From Polaromonas sp. CG_9.7 (lineage in GTDB: Bacteria > Pseudomonadota > Gammaproteobacteria > Burkholderiales > Burkholderiaceae_C), in assembly GCF_015752205.1 (NCBI RefSeq), contig NZ_JADOVG010000004.1:62001-126000 (forward strand): DNA of 64,000 nt, in the 5' to 3' direction. The notes under the pieces are model-generated. The model searched no databases. It was not told where the DNA came from and worked only from the letters and a program-made list of their open reading frames with translations. This document shows positions 28,308-38,018 of the stretch, piece by piece. Each line of letters opens with the position of its first letter. Position 1 is the first letter of the stretch. Both the position numbers and the translations under genes were made by a program.

Positions 28308-30747
28308 AAGTGGTGAAGCGGCTGGGAGGGCTGATTTTGTCACGCAGGTTCTGGTAGCGTGGCACGTTGTTCTTGAGGGTTTCAAGCGGGCTCGAGCCAA
28401 GGCGTGAAAAACCCACCAATTCAAGCTGGAACAAGATGCGCGTGCTGGACGTCGCGGTGCTGTTTTGCGAGCGCTGCAGCACGACGCGGCCAATCCAGCA
28501 GCAGCCATCGTATTCAACACCCACGACCGCGTCGACCAGCTTTTTCTCCAGCGTACTGTAGTTCAGCCGACCCACGCTGTAGTAGCGCCCGCCGCCCTGG
28601 CCGCGTCCGGCGCCCAGGTCTTGGCCCTTGTCGCCCCACAGGTCATTGATCGGCCACTGCCAGCCAACGTCGACCTGCTGGCTGATGTTGCGCTGGCGGC
28701 GAAAGGCGGCGCTGACGGTGCGGTAATTGCCCGGGTTATAGCGCACGCCGATGGACGCCAGTTCCGACTCCTTGATCTTGGGGTTGTACTGGACCGTGCC
28801 GTCGAACGACCACTGGGGTACCCAGTTGACCGAAGCGCCGACCAGCAGGTCGCTGACGCGGTCGGTCACCGGCAGTGCGCCGGGCACGGGTGTGGTGCCG
28901 ATGCCGGGGAGGCTGACGCGCTGGTCGTCGAAGCGCAGGCGCTGCGCCACGCCCAGGCGCACCGCCTCGACGCCGGTGGCCGGGTCCAGCAGGCGCGAGG
29001 TCAGGCCCAGCGTGAGCAGGTTGGCGTCCGAGATGCGGTCGTTGCCGACAAAGGCGTTTTCGGTGAAGACGGTGGCGAAGTTGAAGCTGTTCGCGCCCGA
29101 GTCGTAGTTCGGCAGGAAATCCTGGTTGCGGTAAGGCGTTCGCACATAAAAGGCGCGCGGCTCCAGCGTCTGGGTGAAGCTGCGGCCGAAATAACTGGCG
29201 TCGCGCTCGAAGGTCAGGCCGCTGTCCAGGCTGAAGGTCGGCACGACGCGCGTGGCCGACGTGGCGCCATTGGCCAGCGGCGACTCGAACTGGTAGCTGC
29301 TGGCATGCAGTTGCACCTTGGGCGTGACGTAGCCCCAGGGTGCCAGCCACGGGCGGCTGACCTGGAGTTTGGTAAACGCGCGGTTGCCATTGGGCTGCTT
29401 CGTCAGGTTCTGGTCGGCGGAAAAGCGTGTGAAATCCGTTTCAGCCGACCAGTCAAAGCCGCTGCCCAGCCCCAGCAACGGGGCATCGACACGGGTGTAG
29501 GCCGCCGTCAGTTGCGGCAGGCGGTCATACGGCGGGATGATGGGCGAGTTCACATCCTGCAGCGTCTGCCACTTCAGCGCCCGCACCGCCGATGAAAAAT
29601 AGCCTTTGTTCCAGCTGAGCGTAGCGTCCTGCGTCAGCAGCCGCTGCGTGACCTGGCCGGTGGCCACCGGAAAGTCGCGCCAATAGTCGTTGTCGCTGAC
29701 CTTGTTCAAATTCAGGTTCAGCCCCACGCCGCCGATGGATGGCACGCCGGTGTCGATGGCGCCGCTGTGCTGCAGCGAGTACGACCAGCGGTCGCGGTCG
29801 CGCAGCTTGTCGCCAGGCAGCACATTGGCGCGCAACTGGCCCTTGTAGGTCGGCTCCAGGTAGCGGAACTCGCCGGCCAGATCAACGCCGCGCTTGGTCA
29901 TGATGGCGGGCGAGAAGGTGGCATCCCGGTTGGGTGCGATGTCGAAGTAATACGGCTGGCGGACTTCAAAGCCGTTGAGCGAATCCAGGCCCAGCGTGGG
30001 CGGCAGGAAGCCCGATTTGCGCTTGTCGCTGAGCGGAAAGCTGATCTTGGGGAAGGCCAGGATCGGCACCTCCTTGAAACGCACGACAGCGCCCGTGGCC
30101 ACGCCGACTTCGCGGTCCAGGTCAAAGTCGACACGGGTCGCGGTCATTTCCCAGGCCGGCTTCCAGCTTTCCTCGTTGCCCCGCTCACAGGTGGTGTAGG
30201 TGGCGCGGAGCGCACTGAAATGCTTGTCGTCGATGAAATCGACGCGCTCGGCCTGGCCGTTGCCGCCGTTTTGCAGAAAGCGGTAGCGCGGCGTGGTGAA
30301 AAAGCCTTCGAAACGGTCGAGCTTGAGTTGCAGCTCGGGGCCTTCAAAGCGGTTGCCGGCATTGTTGATGCGCACATTGCCGGTGCTGATGAGCTGGTCG
30401 TCGGGCTGGTAGTACTCGATGCGGTCAGCGCGCATTGATGTAGCGCCACGGCGCAGTTCGGCATTGCCCTTAATCACGGTTTCCAGGTCCGGTCGGCCCG
30501 AAATGGTGTCGCCAAAGACGAAGGTCGGTCCCTCGTCTCCGGGCTCTTTTGAAACGCTTTCGGCCAGCAGGGGCGAGCTTTTGAGCGCCAGGGGCGCGGA
30601 CGCCATGGCGCTGTCGGCCACCACGGCAGCCGTTTGCGCATGGCCGGGTCCGGCGACGGCCAGCCCCAGCGCGGCAAGCATCGCCAGCCGGGAGACCGCA
30701 TGGGCTACCGGGGAAAGAATAAAGAAGGGGCGGGATGCGTGGCGCAT
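28300..30747 (-). CDS. lptD: LPS-assembly protein LptD
   Basis: This outer-membrane beta-barrel inserts lipopolysaccharide into the outer leaflet together with LptE. The 815-residue protein has a signal sequence ending GPGHAQ, an N-terminal OstA-like jellyroll (ETVIKGNAELRRGATSMRAD, YYQPDDQLISTGNV) and a large C-terminal barrel. Family motifs LSDKRKSGFLPPTLGLDS, YYFDIAPNRDATFSP and near the end VVGVEYDGCCWIGRVV are clear; the Cys residues CERGN and DGCCW fit its disulfide pattern. It precedes surA with overlap and is divergent from amgK. Confidence 0.96.
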   Translation of the reverse strand: MRHASRPFFILSPVAHAVSRLAMLAALGLAVAGPGHAQTAAVVADSAMASAPLALKSSPLLAESVSKEPGDEGPTFVFGDTISGRPDLETVIKGNAELRRGATSMRADRIEYYQPDDQLISTGNVRINNAGNRFEGPELQLKLDRFEGFFTTPRYRFLQNGGNGQAERVDFIDDKHFSALRATYTTCERGNEESWKPAWEMTATRVDFDLDREVGVATGAVVRFKEVPILAFPKISFPLSDKRKSGFLPPTLGLDSLNGFEVRQPYYFDIAPNRDATFSPAIMTKRGVDLAGEFRYLEPTYKGQLRANVLPGDKLRDRDRWSYSLQHSGAIDTGVPSIGGVGLNLNLNKVSDNDYWRDFPVATGQVTQRLLTQDATLSWNKGYFSSAVRALKWQTLQDVNSPIIPPYDRLPQLTAAYTRVDAPLLGLGSGFDWSAETDFTRFSADQNLTKQPNGNRAFTKLQVSRPWLAPWGYVTPKVQLHASSYQFESPLANGATSATRVVPTFSLDSGLTFERDASYFGRSFTQTLEPRAFYVRTPYRNQDFLPNYDSGANSFNFATVFTENAFVGNDRISDANLLTLGLTSRLLDPATGVEAVRLGVAQRLRFDDQRVSLPGIGTTPVPGALPVTDRVSDLLVGASVNWVPQWSFDGTVQYNPKIKESELASIGVRYNPGNYRTVSAAFRRQRNISQQVDVGWQWPINDLWGDKGQDLGAGRGQGGGRYYSVGRLNYSTLEKKLVDAVVGVEYDGCCWIGRVVLQRSQNSTATSSTRILFQLELVGFSRLGSSPLETLKNNVPRYQNLRDKISPPSRFTTYD

Positions 30748-30851
30748 CGTTTGTATGAGATAAACCCGTTTGTAAAATCAGGGTTGATTATCCATGACCC
30801 TCCTGCCCCGGCCCGCGCCGGGCTGCCGCACCGACCAAGGGCTTTGAAAAC

Positions 30852-31937
30852 ATGACCGCTTCCCTTCCTCCCGACTGGCTTGACCCCGCGCGCGCCAGCG
30901 CCTTTGCACGGTGGCTCGCCGCCGTGGCGCCGCACCACGGTTTGCAGCCAGAGACCGTCCGGCTGGCGTCGGCCGATGCCAGCTTTCGCCGCTACTTCCG
31001 CGTGGATGCCGCCAACGGCGCGGGCAGCTTCATCATCATGGATGCGCCGCCGGCCCAGGAAGACTGCGCGCCTTTCGTCAAGGTGGCCGGCCTGATGTCG
31101 GACGCCGGCCTGAAGGCGCCGCGCGTGCTGGCCTGGGACGCGCCGCTGGGCTTCATGCTGCTGAGCGACCTGGGTGCGCAAACCATGATGGACGTGATCG
31201 CGCCGCCCGCCGCCGTCGATGCCCGCATCGAGGCGACGCCGGCGCATTTCGATCTCTACATGCAGGCGGTCGACGTGCTGGTGCAGTGGCAGCTCGCGTC
31301 CCAGCCCGGCGTGCTGCCGCCTTACGACGACGCGCTGCTGTCGCGCGAACTGGCGCTGTTTCCCGAGTGGTATGTCGGCAAGTACCGGGGTTTTGCGCTG
31401 GATGCCACGCTGATGGGCAAGCTCGATCCGCTGTTCGCGCAAATCAAGGCCAGCAACCTGAACGCGCTGGATGGCGCACGCGTCTATGTGCACCGGGACT
31501 TCATGCCGCGCAACCTGATGGTCGACGCCAACGGCGACCTCGGCGTTTTGGACTTTCAGGACGCGGTGTACGGCCCGGTCACCTATGACATCGCCAGCCT
31601 GATGCGCGACGCGTTCCTGAGCTGGGAAGAAGAATTTGTGCTCGACATCACCGTGCGCTACTGGCAAAAAGCGCGCAAGGCGGGCTTGCCGGTCGGCGAT
31701 GATTTCGGCGAGTTCTACCGCGCCGTCGAATGGATGGGCCTGCAGCGCCACCTCAAGGTGCTGGGCATTTTTGCGCGCCTGAGCCTGCGCGACGGCAAGC
31801 CCAAATACCTGGCCGACACGCCGCGCTTCATCAAGTACGCCCGTGCCACCTGCGCCCGGTACCGCCAGCTCGGGCCGCTGATGGTGCTACTCGACGAAAT
31901 CGAGGGCAACGAAACCCGTGTGGGGTATACATTTTGA
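30852..31937 (+). CDS. amgK: Anomeric N-acetylmuramate/N-acetylglucosamine kinase (AmgK family)
   Basis: This aminoglycoside-phosphotransferase-fold kinase phosphorylates MurNAc at C1 in peptidoglycan recycling. The 361 residues show ASFRRYFRV near residue 40, the catalytic loop VHRDFMPRNLMVD and the metal site GVLDFQDAVYGPVTYDIASLM. The amgK position next to lptD is the Pseudomonas arrangement, but the partner murU is at 9536 in this window instead of following directly. The gene is divergent from lptD with a gap of 104 bases. Confidence 0.9.
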   Translation: MTASLPPDWLDPARASAFARWLAAVAPHHGLQPETVRLASADASFRRYFRVDAANGAGSFIIMDAPPAQEDCAPFVKVAGLMSDAGLKAPRVLAWDAPLGFMLLSDLGAQTMMDVIAPPAAVDARIEATPAHFDLYMQAVDVLVQWQLASQPGVLPPYDDALLSRELALFPEWYVGKYRGFALDATLMGKLDPLFAQIKASNLNALDGARVYVHRDFMPRNLMVDANGDLGVLDFQDAVYGPVTYDIASLMRDAFLSWEEEFVLDITVRYWQKARKAGLPVGDDFGEFYRAVEWMGLQRHLKVLGIFARLSLRDGKPKYLADTPRFIKYARATCARYRQLGPLMVLLDEIEGNETRVGYTF

Positions 31938-31978
31938 TGCCAAACTGGCCTTTCGCGCAGGCTGGCCGTGCGCAAGAA

Positions 31979-31995
31979 GCTATTGATTTGATAGT
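31979..31995. repeat. 17-bp AT-rich palindrome, copy 3 (one arm base changed)
   Basis: GCTATTGATTTGATAGT lies between amgK and rsmE. Its right arm ends T instead of C. Confidence 0.45.
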
Positions 31996-32028
31996 CAATC
32001 CAGCGTCTTTACCAACGGCGCCAACGCC

Positions 32029-32775
32029 ATGAGCGCCCGTTTTTACGCCGACATCGCGCTTGTTCCCGGCCAGAGCATCACGCTGCCCGACCAAACCGCG
32101 CGCCATGTACAAGTGCTGCGCCTGCAGCCCGGCGGACACATCACCTTGTTCAACGGCCGGGGTGATGCAGAAGGCGAATTCGACGCCACGGTCGAGCGCA
32201 TGGGGCGCAGCGAGGTGGACGTCACCATCGGCGCGTTCACCGCTACGGCGCGCGAGGCCGGCCGCAGCATTCATCTGGTCGTCGGCATGCCGGCGAACGA
32301 CCGCATGGACTGGCTGATCGAAAAAGCCACCGAACTCGGCGCGGCCAGCATCCAGCCGGTGATGAGCGAGCGCAGCGTGTTGCGCCTGAAGGCCGAGCGC
32401 GCCGACAAGAAGGTCGCCCACTGGCAAGGCATCGCGATGGCTGCCAGCGAGCAGTGCGGGCGCAATCGCCTGCTGCGCGTGCAGGACGTGGTGACGCTGT
32501 CCGACTGGCTGAAAAAGACCGCCGCCCTGCCCGCCGAGGCCGGCATGCGCTTGCTGCTGTCGCTGCAGGACGGCAGCCGCCCGCTGCGCCAGGCCATTGC
32601 CAGCGTGAAGCCGGGCAGCGCCCTGACCTTTCTGAACGGCCCTGAGGGCGGACTGAGCCCGGCCGAGGAAGCCGCCGCCATCGCCTGCGGCTTCAGCCCG
32701 GTCACGCTGGGGCCGCGTGTGCTGCGCGCCGAAACTGCGCCGCTGGCCTGCCTGTCGCTGCTGAATCTCGACTGA
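32029..32775 (+). CDS. rsmE: 16S rRNA (uracil-1498-N3)-methyltransferase
   Basis: This SPOUT-class methyltransferase modifies U1498 of 16S rRNA. The 248-residue protein carries the PUA-like N-terminus (HVQVLRLQPGGHITLFNGRG) and the knot motifs EKATELGAASIQPVMSERSV, MAASEQCGRN, FLNGPEGGLSPAEEAAA and LGPRVLRAETAPLACLSLLN. It lies 91 bases after amgK. Confidence 0.95.
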   Translation: MSARFYADIALVPGQSITLPDQTARHVQVLRLQPGGHITLFNGRGDAEGEFDATVERMGRSEVDVTIGAFTATAREAGRSIHLVVGMPANDRMDWLIEKATELGAASIQPVMSERSVLRLKAERADKKVAHWQGIAMAASEQCGRNRLLRVQDVVTLSDWLKKTAALPAEAGMRLLLSLQDGSRPLRQAIASVKPGSALTFLNGPEGGLSPAEEAAAIACGFSPVTLGPRVLRAETAPLACLSLLNLD

Positions 32776-32801
32776 ACCCCGACGCAATCTGGACTGAAAA
32801 C

Positions 32802-33971
32802 ATGAACCGCAACCTCTGGCTGCTGACAATTTGCCAGGGCTTGTTCCTGACCAACAACGTCACCTTCATCGCCATCAACGGCCTGGTCGGCTTGAGTCTG
32901 GCGCCTCTGGGCTGGATGGCCACGCTGCCGGTGATGGCGTATGTGGTCGGCGGCGCGCTGTCGACCGGGCTGGTGGCGCACACCCAGCGCCGCTTCGGCC
33001 GCAAAACCTCGTTCCAGCTCGGGTTGCTGGTGGGCCTGGCGTCGGCCCTGCTGTGCTGCTACGCGGCCTACAGCCGCAACTTCTGGCTGCTGGTGGCAGC
33101 CACGCTGGTGGCGGGCTACTACAACGCCAATGCGCAGCTCTACCGCTTCGCCGCTGCCGAACTGGCGCTGCCGGCATTTCGCGAAAAGGCGATTTCGCTG
33201 GTCATGGCCGGCGGCCTGATCGGTGCGGTGGCCGGGCCCAACCTGGCGGCCGGCACGCGCAGCCTGACCGAGGTGCCGTTTGCCGGCGCCTATCTAGCGC
33301 TGGCGGGCGTGGCACTGCTGGCGATGGCCTTGCTGGCCTTCATCGACTTTCCAGCGCCACCGCTGAAACATGCCAGCGGCGGCGGCCGGCCGCTGGGCGT
33401 CATCATGCGCCAGCCGGTGTTCATCGTCGCAGCCGCCGCCGGCGCGTTGGGCTACGGCGTGATGAACCTCCTGATGGCCGCCACGCCGATTGCCATGCAG
33501 GTCTGCGGCCTGCCGTTTTCCGACGTGGCCTGGGTGCTGGAATGGCATGTGATCGGCATGTTCGCGCCAGGCTTTTTCACCGGCCACCTGATCAAGCGCT
33601 ACGGCACGCTGCCCATCATGGCGACCGGCTTGGCGCTGAACATCGCCTGCGTGCTGATCGCGCTGTCAGGCGTCGAGTTCCAGCAGTTTGTGGCGGCGCT
33701 GTTTTTGCTGGGTTTGGGCTGGAACTTCCTGTTCACCGGCGCCACCACGCTGGCCCTGACGGCCTACCGGCCGGAAGAAAAAGACAAGGCGCAAGGCGCG
33801 CTGAATTTCTGCGTGTTCGTGGTGCTGGCGGTGTCGTCACTGGCGTCGGGCGTGCTGGTGACGACGCAGGGCTGGACGCTGCTGAATATCGGCTCGCTGC
33901 TGCCGCTCGGGCTGACCGGGCTGGCGCTGGGCTGGCTGGGGCTGCAGCAGCGCCGGCTGCGCCAGGCTTGA
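32802..33971 (+). CDS. Major facilitator superfamily transporter
   Basis: This 389-residue inner-membrane transporter has about 12 hydrophobic segments. The MFS loop between helices 2 and 3 is seen as QRRFGRKTSFQLGLLVGLAS. A conserved central region MAGGLIGAVAGPNLA fits the YnfM/riboflavin-like or drug-efflux MFS groups, but the substrate cannot be read. It starts 26 bases after rsmE and is probably in the same operon. Confidence 0.88.
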   Translation: MNRNLWLLTICQGLFLTNNVTFIAINGLVGLSLAPLGWMATLPVMAYVVGGALSTGLVAHTQRRFGRKTSFQLGLLVGLASALLCCYAAYSRNFWLLVAATLVAGYYNANAQLYRFAAAELALPAFREKAISLVMAGGLIGAVAGPNLAAGTRSLTEVPFAGAYLALAGVALLAMALLAFIDFPAPPLKHASGGGRPLGVIMRQPVFIVAAAAGALGYGVMNLLMAATPIAMQVCGLPFSDVAWVLEWHVIGMFAPGFFTGHLIKRYGTLPIMATGLALNIACVLIALSGVEFQQFVAALFLLGLGWNFLFTGATTLALTAYRPEEKDKAQGALNFCVFVVLAVSSLASGVLVTTQGWTLLNIGSLLPLGLTGLALGWLGLQQRRLRQA

Positions 33972-34001
33972 GGCATGAAGCGATGACATCACTGTCATCG
34001 C

Positions 34002-34123
34002 TGTCATCCCGGGCCTGACCCGGGATCCATTGGCGCGCCGTCAAGGCGTTTTTAAAACGCCAGACGTTGGCCGATTCAGCTGGGGGGCGGTGGCATGGAT
34101 TGCGGATCAGGTCCGCAATGACA
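34002..34123. repeat. MITE-like composite palindromic repeat
   Basis: The left end TGTCATCCCGGG is followed by its partner CCCGGGATCCA. The right end is TGGATTGCGG...CCGCAATGACA. The outer termini TGTCAT and ATGACA are inverted. A third palindrome GGCGTTTTTAAAACGCC sits in the middle (34045-34061). This type of element, giving shadow translations such as WIPGQARDD, is dispersed in many proteobacterial genomes. It lies in the gap between convergent genes. Confidence 0.65.
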
Positions 34124-34164
34124 GCCAAAGAAGAACCAGGGCCTGTTTCAGCCTGGCCCCTGCC

Positions 34165-35640
34165 TCAGCCCGGCACGCTGGCCATCACCTGCGCCACCGC
34201 CGCCGTCAGCTTCTTGGCATACGGCACATGCAAAAATTCATTGGGTCCGTGGGCATTGCTCTTGGGGCCGAGCACGCCACAGACCATCATCTGCGCTTTC
34301 GGGAACCCTTTGCTCAGCATACCCATCAGCGGAATCGTGCCGCCCTGGCCAATCGTGCCGCAGGGCGCGCCAAAGAAGTTCTGCGATGCGGCGTTCAAGG
34401 CAGTTTCAAACCACGGCGCGGTGCTGGGCGCATTCCAGCCGGTGGCGCCGCCGTTGCTTTCAAACGTGACTTTCGCCTGGTAGGGCGCGTTGTCTTCGAG
34501 CAGCTTTTTCAGTTCCTGCACCGCCACGCCGGCATCGACCAGCGGCGGAAAGCGCAATGACAGCTTGAAGGCGGTGTAAGGCCGCAGCACGTTGCCGGCG
34601 TCGCGAAAGGACGGAAAGCCCTCGGCGCCGGTCACGCTGAGCGTCGGGCGCCAGGTGCGGTTCAGCAATGCCTCGACGGGGTCGGTGGTGGTCGGCAGCG
34701 CAAAGGCGGCGGCCCCTTCGCAGTCGTAATGCGCCCACGGAAAGCGCTTGTAGATTTCGTCGCCCAAAATAGCCGCCGTGGCCTGCGCCTGAACCAGCCG
34801 GTCGGCAGGCACTTCACAGTGAAAGCTTTGCGGCAGCAGGCGGCCGGTGGCGCTGTCTTCCAGCCGGTCAAGCACGTGGCGCATGATGCGAAAGCTGGAC
34901 GGCACCAGGCCGCTGGCGTCACCGGAATGCACGCCTTCGGTCAGCACCTCGACCTTGAGCACGCCGGCCGCATTGCCGCGCAGGCTGGTGGTCAGCCAGA
35001 GCTGGTCGTAGTTGCCGGCGCCCGAATCCAGACAGACCACCAGCGCGACCTCGCCGAGACGGTCCTTGAGCGCATTCACATACGGCAGCAGGTCGTAGGA
35101 GCCGCTTTCCTCGCAGGTTTCAATCAGACCGACGATGCGCGGGTGCGGCACGTTCTGGCTTTTCAGCGCCTGCACGGCGGCGATGCTGGCATACACCGCA
35201 TAGCCGTCGTCGGCGCCGCCCCGGCCGTAGAGCCTGCCATCTTCATAGGTGGCTTTCCATGGGCTCAGGTCGTTGCGCCAGCCGGTGAATTCGGGCTGCT
35301 TGTCGAGGTGGCCGTACATCAGCACGGTCTGCGTGGAGCCGGCACGCGTCGCCGGGATTTCAAAAAACAGCACCGGTGTGCGGCCTTCGAGCCGGACGAT
35401 TTCGAGTGTCAAGCCTTCGACCTTTTGCGCTTCCACCCAGGTGGCAGCATGGCGCATCACGGTGTCGATGTGGCCATGCTTCTCCCAGTCGGGGTCGAAG
35501 GTGGGTGACTTGGCAGGAATGGCGATGTAGTCGGTCAGCTGCCGAACGATGTCCTCGTCCCACTGGGTGGTGACCTGGGACAGGGCCTGGGCAGCGTTGA
35601 GGATATGGGCGGGAATTTCGCGGTGCAGGGGGGCATTCAT
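34165..35640 (-). CDS. M20-family metallopeptidase (dipeptidase)
   Basis: This zinc-dependent cytosolic peptidase has 491 residues. Motifs are LMYGHLDKQPEFTGW (first metal His/Asp), GRGGADDGYAVYAS (bridging Asp), ETCEESGSYDL (catalytic and metal Glu), LDSGAGNYDQLWLTTSLRGN and the final HGPNEFLHVPYAKKLT (metal His). The lid domain lies near residues 210-340. ATG 35640 is chosen over 35670 because it fits MNAPLHREIPAHIL. Probable peptide substrates; exact specificity unknown. Confidence 0.92.
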   Translation of the reverse strand: MNAPLHREIPAHILNAAQALSQVTTQWDEDIVRQLTDYIAIPAKSPTFDPDWEKHGHIDTVMRHAATWVEAQKVEGLTLEIVRLEGRTPVLFFEIPATRAGSTQTVLMYGHLDKQPEFTGWRNDLSPWKATYEDGRLYGRGGADDGYAVYASIAAVQALKSQNVPHPRIVGLIETCEESGSYDLLPYVNALKDRLGEVALVVCLDSGAGNYDQLWLTTSLRGNAAGVLKVEVLTEGVHSGDASGLVPSSFRIMRHVLDRLEDSATGRLLPQSFHCEVPADRLVQAQATAAILGDEIYKRFPWAHYDCEGAAAFALPTTTDPVEALLNRTWRPTLSVTGAEGFPSFRDAGNVLRPYTAFKLSLRFPPLVDAGVAVQELKKLLEDNAPYQAKVTFESNGGATGWNAPSTAPWFETALNAASQNFFGAPCGTIGQGGTIPLMGMLSKGFPKAQMMVCGVLGPKSNAHGPNEFLHVPYAKKLTAAVAQVMASVPG

Positions 35641-35920
35641 GGCGGGGACTCCGAAGTAGCAGCTCAGCACAAAGCTGTGAAGCCGCTACTTTACGCCGTC
35701 GGCCAGCGGTGCGCCAGCCGGCATCAAGCAATGCATCGAATCTGACGCCGGGCAAAGCCGCGATCCATTGATCCGGTTCAACTACACATGCCCACAATAA
35801 GCGGACACGGGTTTTCACTGATTTGTCATTAAGTTTTTGTTAAATGGGTAACACTTTCCCGCAAGACGCGGGAAGTAGGGGCTACGAAGTCCTGTGACCA
35901 CACTTTTATAGAAATTCCCA
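35641..35920. promoter_or_regulatory. Promoter/leader region of the porin gene
   Basis: About 280 bases lie between divergent genes. The porin-proximal part is AT rich with TTGTTAAATGGG and a leader carrying GCGGGAAGTAGGGG. No clear OmpR-type site was recognised. Confidence 0.35.
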
Positions 35921-36982
35921 ATGAAAAAGTCTCTCATTACGCTGGCGGTGCTGTCTTTTGCAGGTGTTGCTTCTGCTCAATCTTCTGTCACCCTGTATGG
36001 CGTGGCCGACCTGTTTTTTGGCCAGACGGAAAAAGGCGCACCCGGCAAGCAACTCAAGCAAACGGTGGTCGATTCCGACGGTCTGAGCAGTTCGCGCTGG
36101 GGCTTCAAAGGCGCTGAAGACCTGGGCGGCGGTTTAAAAGCCAATTTCGTGCTGGAAGGCGGCATGAAGATGGACACCGGCGAGCAGAAAACGGCTGGCT
36201 CTGTCTTCGACCGTGTCGCCACCGTGGGCCTGTCGGGCGCTTTCGGTGCCGTGACCATGGGCCGTCAGGCCACGCCTTACGACGCACTGCGTTCCAGCAC
36301 CAACAACACCTACGACTCCAAAGCGTTGACCGCCACGGACATCGTCTGGGGCAAAGACAAAAACTACAGCGAAGTGGCTGCCTACGAATCTCGCCTGAGC
36401 AACTCCATCGCCTTCACCTCGGCCAACTACAGCGGCTTCAGCGGTGCGGTGGCGGTGAACTTTGGCGAAAACAAGGGACTGGGTCTTAATAACGTCAGTG
36501 TGGATGCCGGACAAACCGTCAGCCTGCATGCGAAGTACGCCTCGGGCCCGCTGCTGGTGGGCGTGGCTTACCAGGAGCAAAAAACACAAACCGCTGCGAC
36601 GACTGCAGCCTCAACGGGCACCACAAGCACCAAGTACACGCTGATTGCCGGTTCGTATGACTTCGGGCTTGCCAAGCTCACGGCCGGTTACAACACGGCC
36701 AAGGCCGACGCAACGAACGCGAAAGACAAGCAATACCAGGTCGGCGTGACCGTCCCCTTCAGCAAAGCTGCCAGCGTGGCATTCGGCTACGCCAAGGGCG
36801 ATGGCGAAATTGCCGGCACGGATGGCAAGAACGGCTCGGGCTACAGCCTGGTGGGTGTGTATGACCTGTCCAAGCGCACGACCTTGTATGCTGGCTGGAT
36901 GGACACCAAGGCAAAGAATGCGGCCGGCGCTGAGACTTACAAGAACTCGGCCGTCGCCGTTGGCGTGCGTCACAAGTTTTGA
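35921..36982 (+). CDS. Outer-membrane porin (Gram-negative general porin)
   Basis: This 353-residue trimeric-type porin has the signal peptide MKKSLITLAVLSFAGVASAQ and the classical Burkholderiales start SSVTLYGVADLFFGQ. The body shows SRWGFKGAEDLGGGLKANFV, LSGAFGAVTMGRQATPYDAL and many short amphipathic strands. It ends in the phenylalanine signal VAVGVRHKF, as needed for Bam assembly. A strong terminator follows, so it is monocistronic. Confidence 0.96.
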   Translation: MKKSLITLAVLSFAGVASAQSSVTLYGVADLFFGQTEKGAPGKQLKQTVVDSDGLSSSRWGFKGAEDLGGGLKANFVLEGGMKMDTGEQKTAGSVFDRVATVGLSGAFGAVTMGRQATPYDALRSSTNNTYDSKALTATDIVWGKDKNYSEVAAYESRLSNSIAFTSANYSGFSGAVAVNFGENKGLGLNNVSVDAGQTVSLHAKYASGPLLVGVAYQEQKTQTAATTAASTGTTSTKYTLIAGSYDFGLAKLTAGYNTAKADATNAKDKQYQVGVTVPFSKAASVAFGYAKGDGEIAGTDGKNGSGYSLVGVYDLSKRTTLYAGWMDTKAKNAAGAETYKNSAVAVGVRHKF

Positions 36983-37020
36983 TCTGAAAGCTGGCTGCAA
37001 GCCGGCTTGAAACTGAACTA

Positions 37021-37056
37021 AAAAAGCCTCTGGCAGTGACGTCCAGGGGCTTTTTT
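37021..37056. terminator. Terminator between porin and psd
   Basis: The stem AAAAAGCC-CTGG pairs with CCAG-GGCTTTTTT, with T-run and A-run on opposite sides. It serves the porin and probably the convergent psd gene. Confidence 0.85.
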
Positions 37057-37076
37057 GATGAACTGCTGGCAGTTTT

Positions 37077-37937
37077 TCAGGCGCAGTGGGCCATCGCCTC
37101 GCCCAGCCGCACCGCGCCGCCCGGCGCCCAGTCAGGGTTGAAGCGCAACGGCCCCTTGGGGAACAGCAAAACCACCGTCGAGCCCAGCAGAAACCGGCCC
37201 ATTTCCTCGCCCTGCTGGAGCATCACTTCAGGCTGGCCGGACGCCGGATACAGCCATTCGCGCACCACCTTGCCGCGCGGGGGATTCACCACACCGTGCC
37301 ACACCGTTGCCATGCTGCCGACAATCGTCGCGCCGACCAGCACCAGCACGAACGGCCCGCGCGCCGACTCGAACACGCAGACCACGCGTTCATTGCGCGC
37401 AAACAGCCCCGGCACGCCGCGCGCCGTGACCGGGTTGACCGAGAACAATTCGCCCGGCACGTAAATCATGCGGCTCAGGCGGCCTTCGCACGGCATGTGG
37501 ATGCGGTGGTAGTCCCGGGGACTGAGGTAAATCGTGGCAAAGCTGCCGTTGTCATAGTGCGCCGCCAGCGCCGCATCGCCGCCGACCAGCGCAGTGGTCG
37601 AATAGTGGTGGCCCTTGGCCTGGAAGATCTGGTTGCCCGCAATCGGGCCGAACTGGCTGATGGCGCCATCGACCGGACAAACCAGCTCGGCCTGCGCAAT
37701 CGGCCGCGCACCGGGCTTCAGGGCGCGGGTGAAGAATTCGTTGAAGGTGCGGTAAGTGCTGATGTCCGAATCGAGCGCCTCGTCCATGTTCACCCGGTAC
37801 TTGGCGACAAAGCGGCGAATGATCTCGGTCGTCACCCAGCCGCGCTCACGCGACGCAACAAAACCGGCGAAGTGGGTGAGCGCCTGTTTGGGCAACAGGT
37901 ATTGGGGCAAAACAGCAGAACGGTCGGACACAGGCAC
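37077..37937 (-). CDS. psd: Phosphatidylserine decarboxylase proenzyme
   Basis: This inner-membrane enzyme converts phosphatidylserine to phosphatidylethanolamine. The 286-residue proenzyme has TFNEFFTRALKPGARP, the substrate region CPVDGAISQFG, SPRDYHRIHMPCEG, and the self-cleavage site LGST near residue 250, which forms the pyruvoyl group. The protein length and every key motif are normal. Confidence 0.97.
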   Translation of the reverse strand: MPVSDRSAVLPQYLLPKQALTHFAGFVASRERGWVTTEIIRRFVAKYRVNMDEALDSDISTYRTFNEFFTRALKPGARPIAQAELVCPVDGAISQFGPIAGNQIFQAKGHHYSTTALVGGDAALAAHYDNGSFATIYLSPRDYHRIHMPCEGRLSRMIYVPGELFSVNPVTARGVPGLFARNERVVCVFESARGPFVLVLVGATIVGSMATVWHGVVNPPRGKVVREWLYPASGQPEVMLQQGEEMGRFLLGSTVVLLFPKGPLRFNPDWAPGGAVRLGEAMAHCA

Positions 37938-38018
37938 TGACGAAAGTGAAAGGAAGGACGATTCTATAGAGGCCTGCTCAAATGGCCTGCAATCATTTGC
38001 GCCCCCCTGCAGCAGCCA

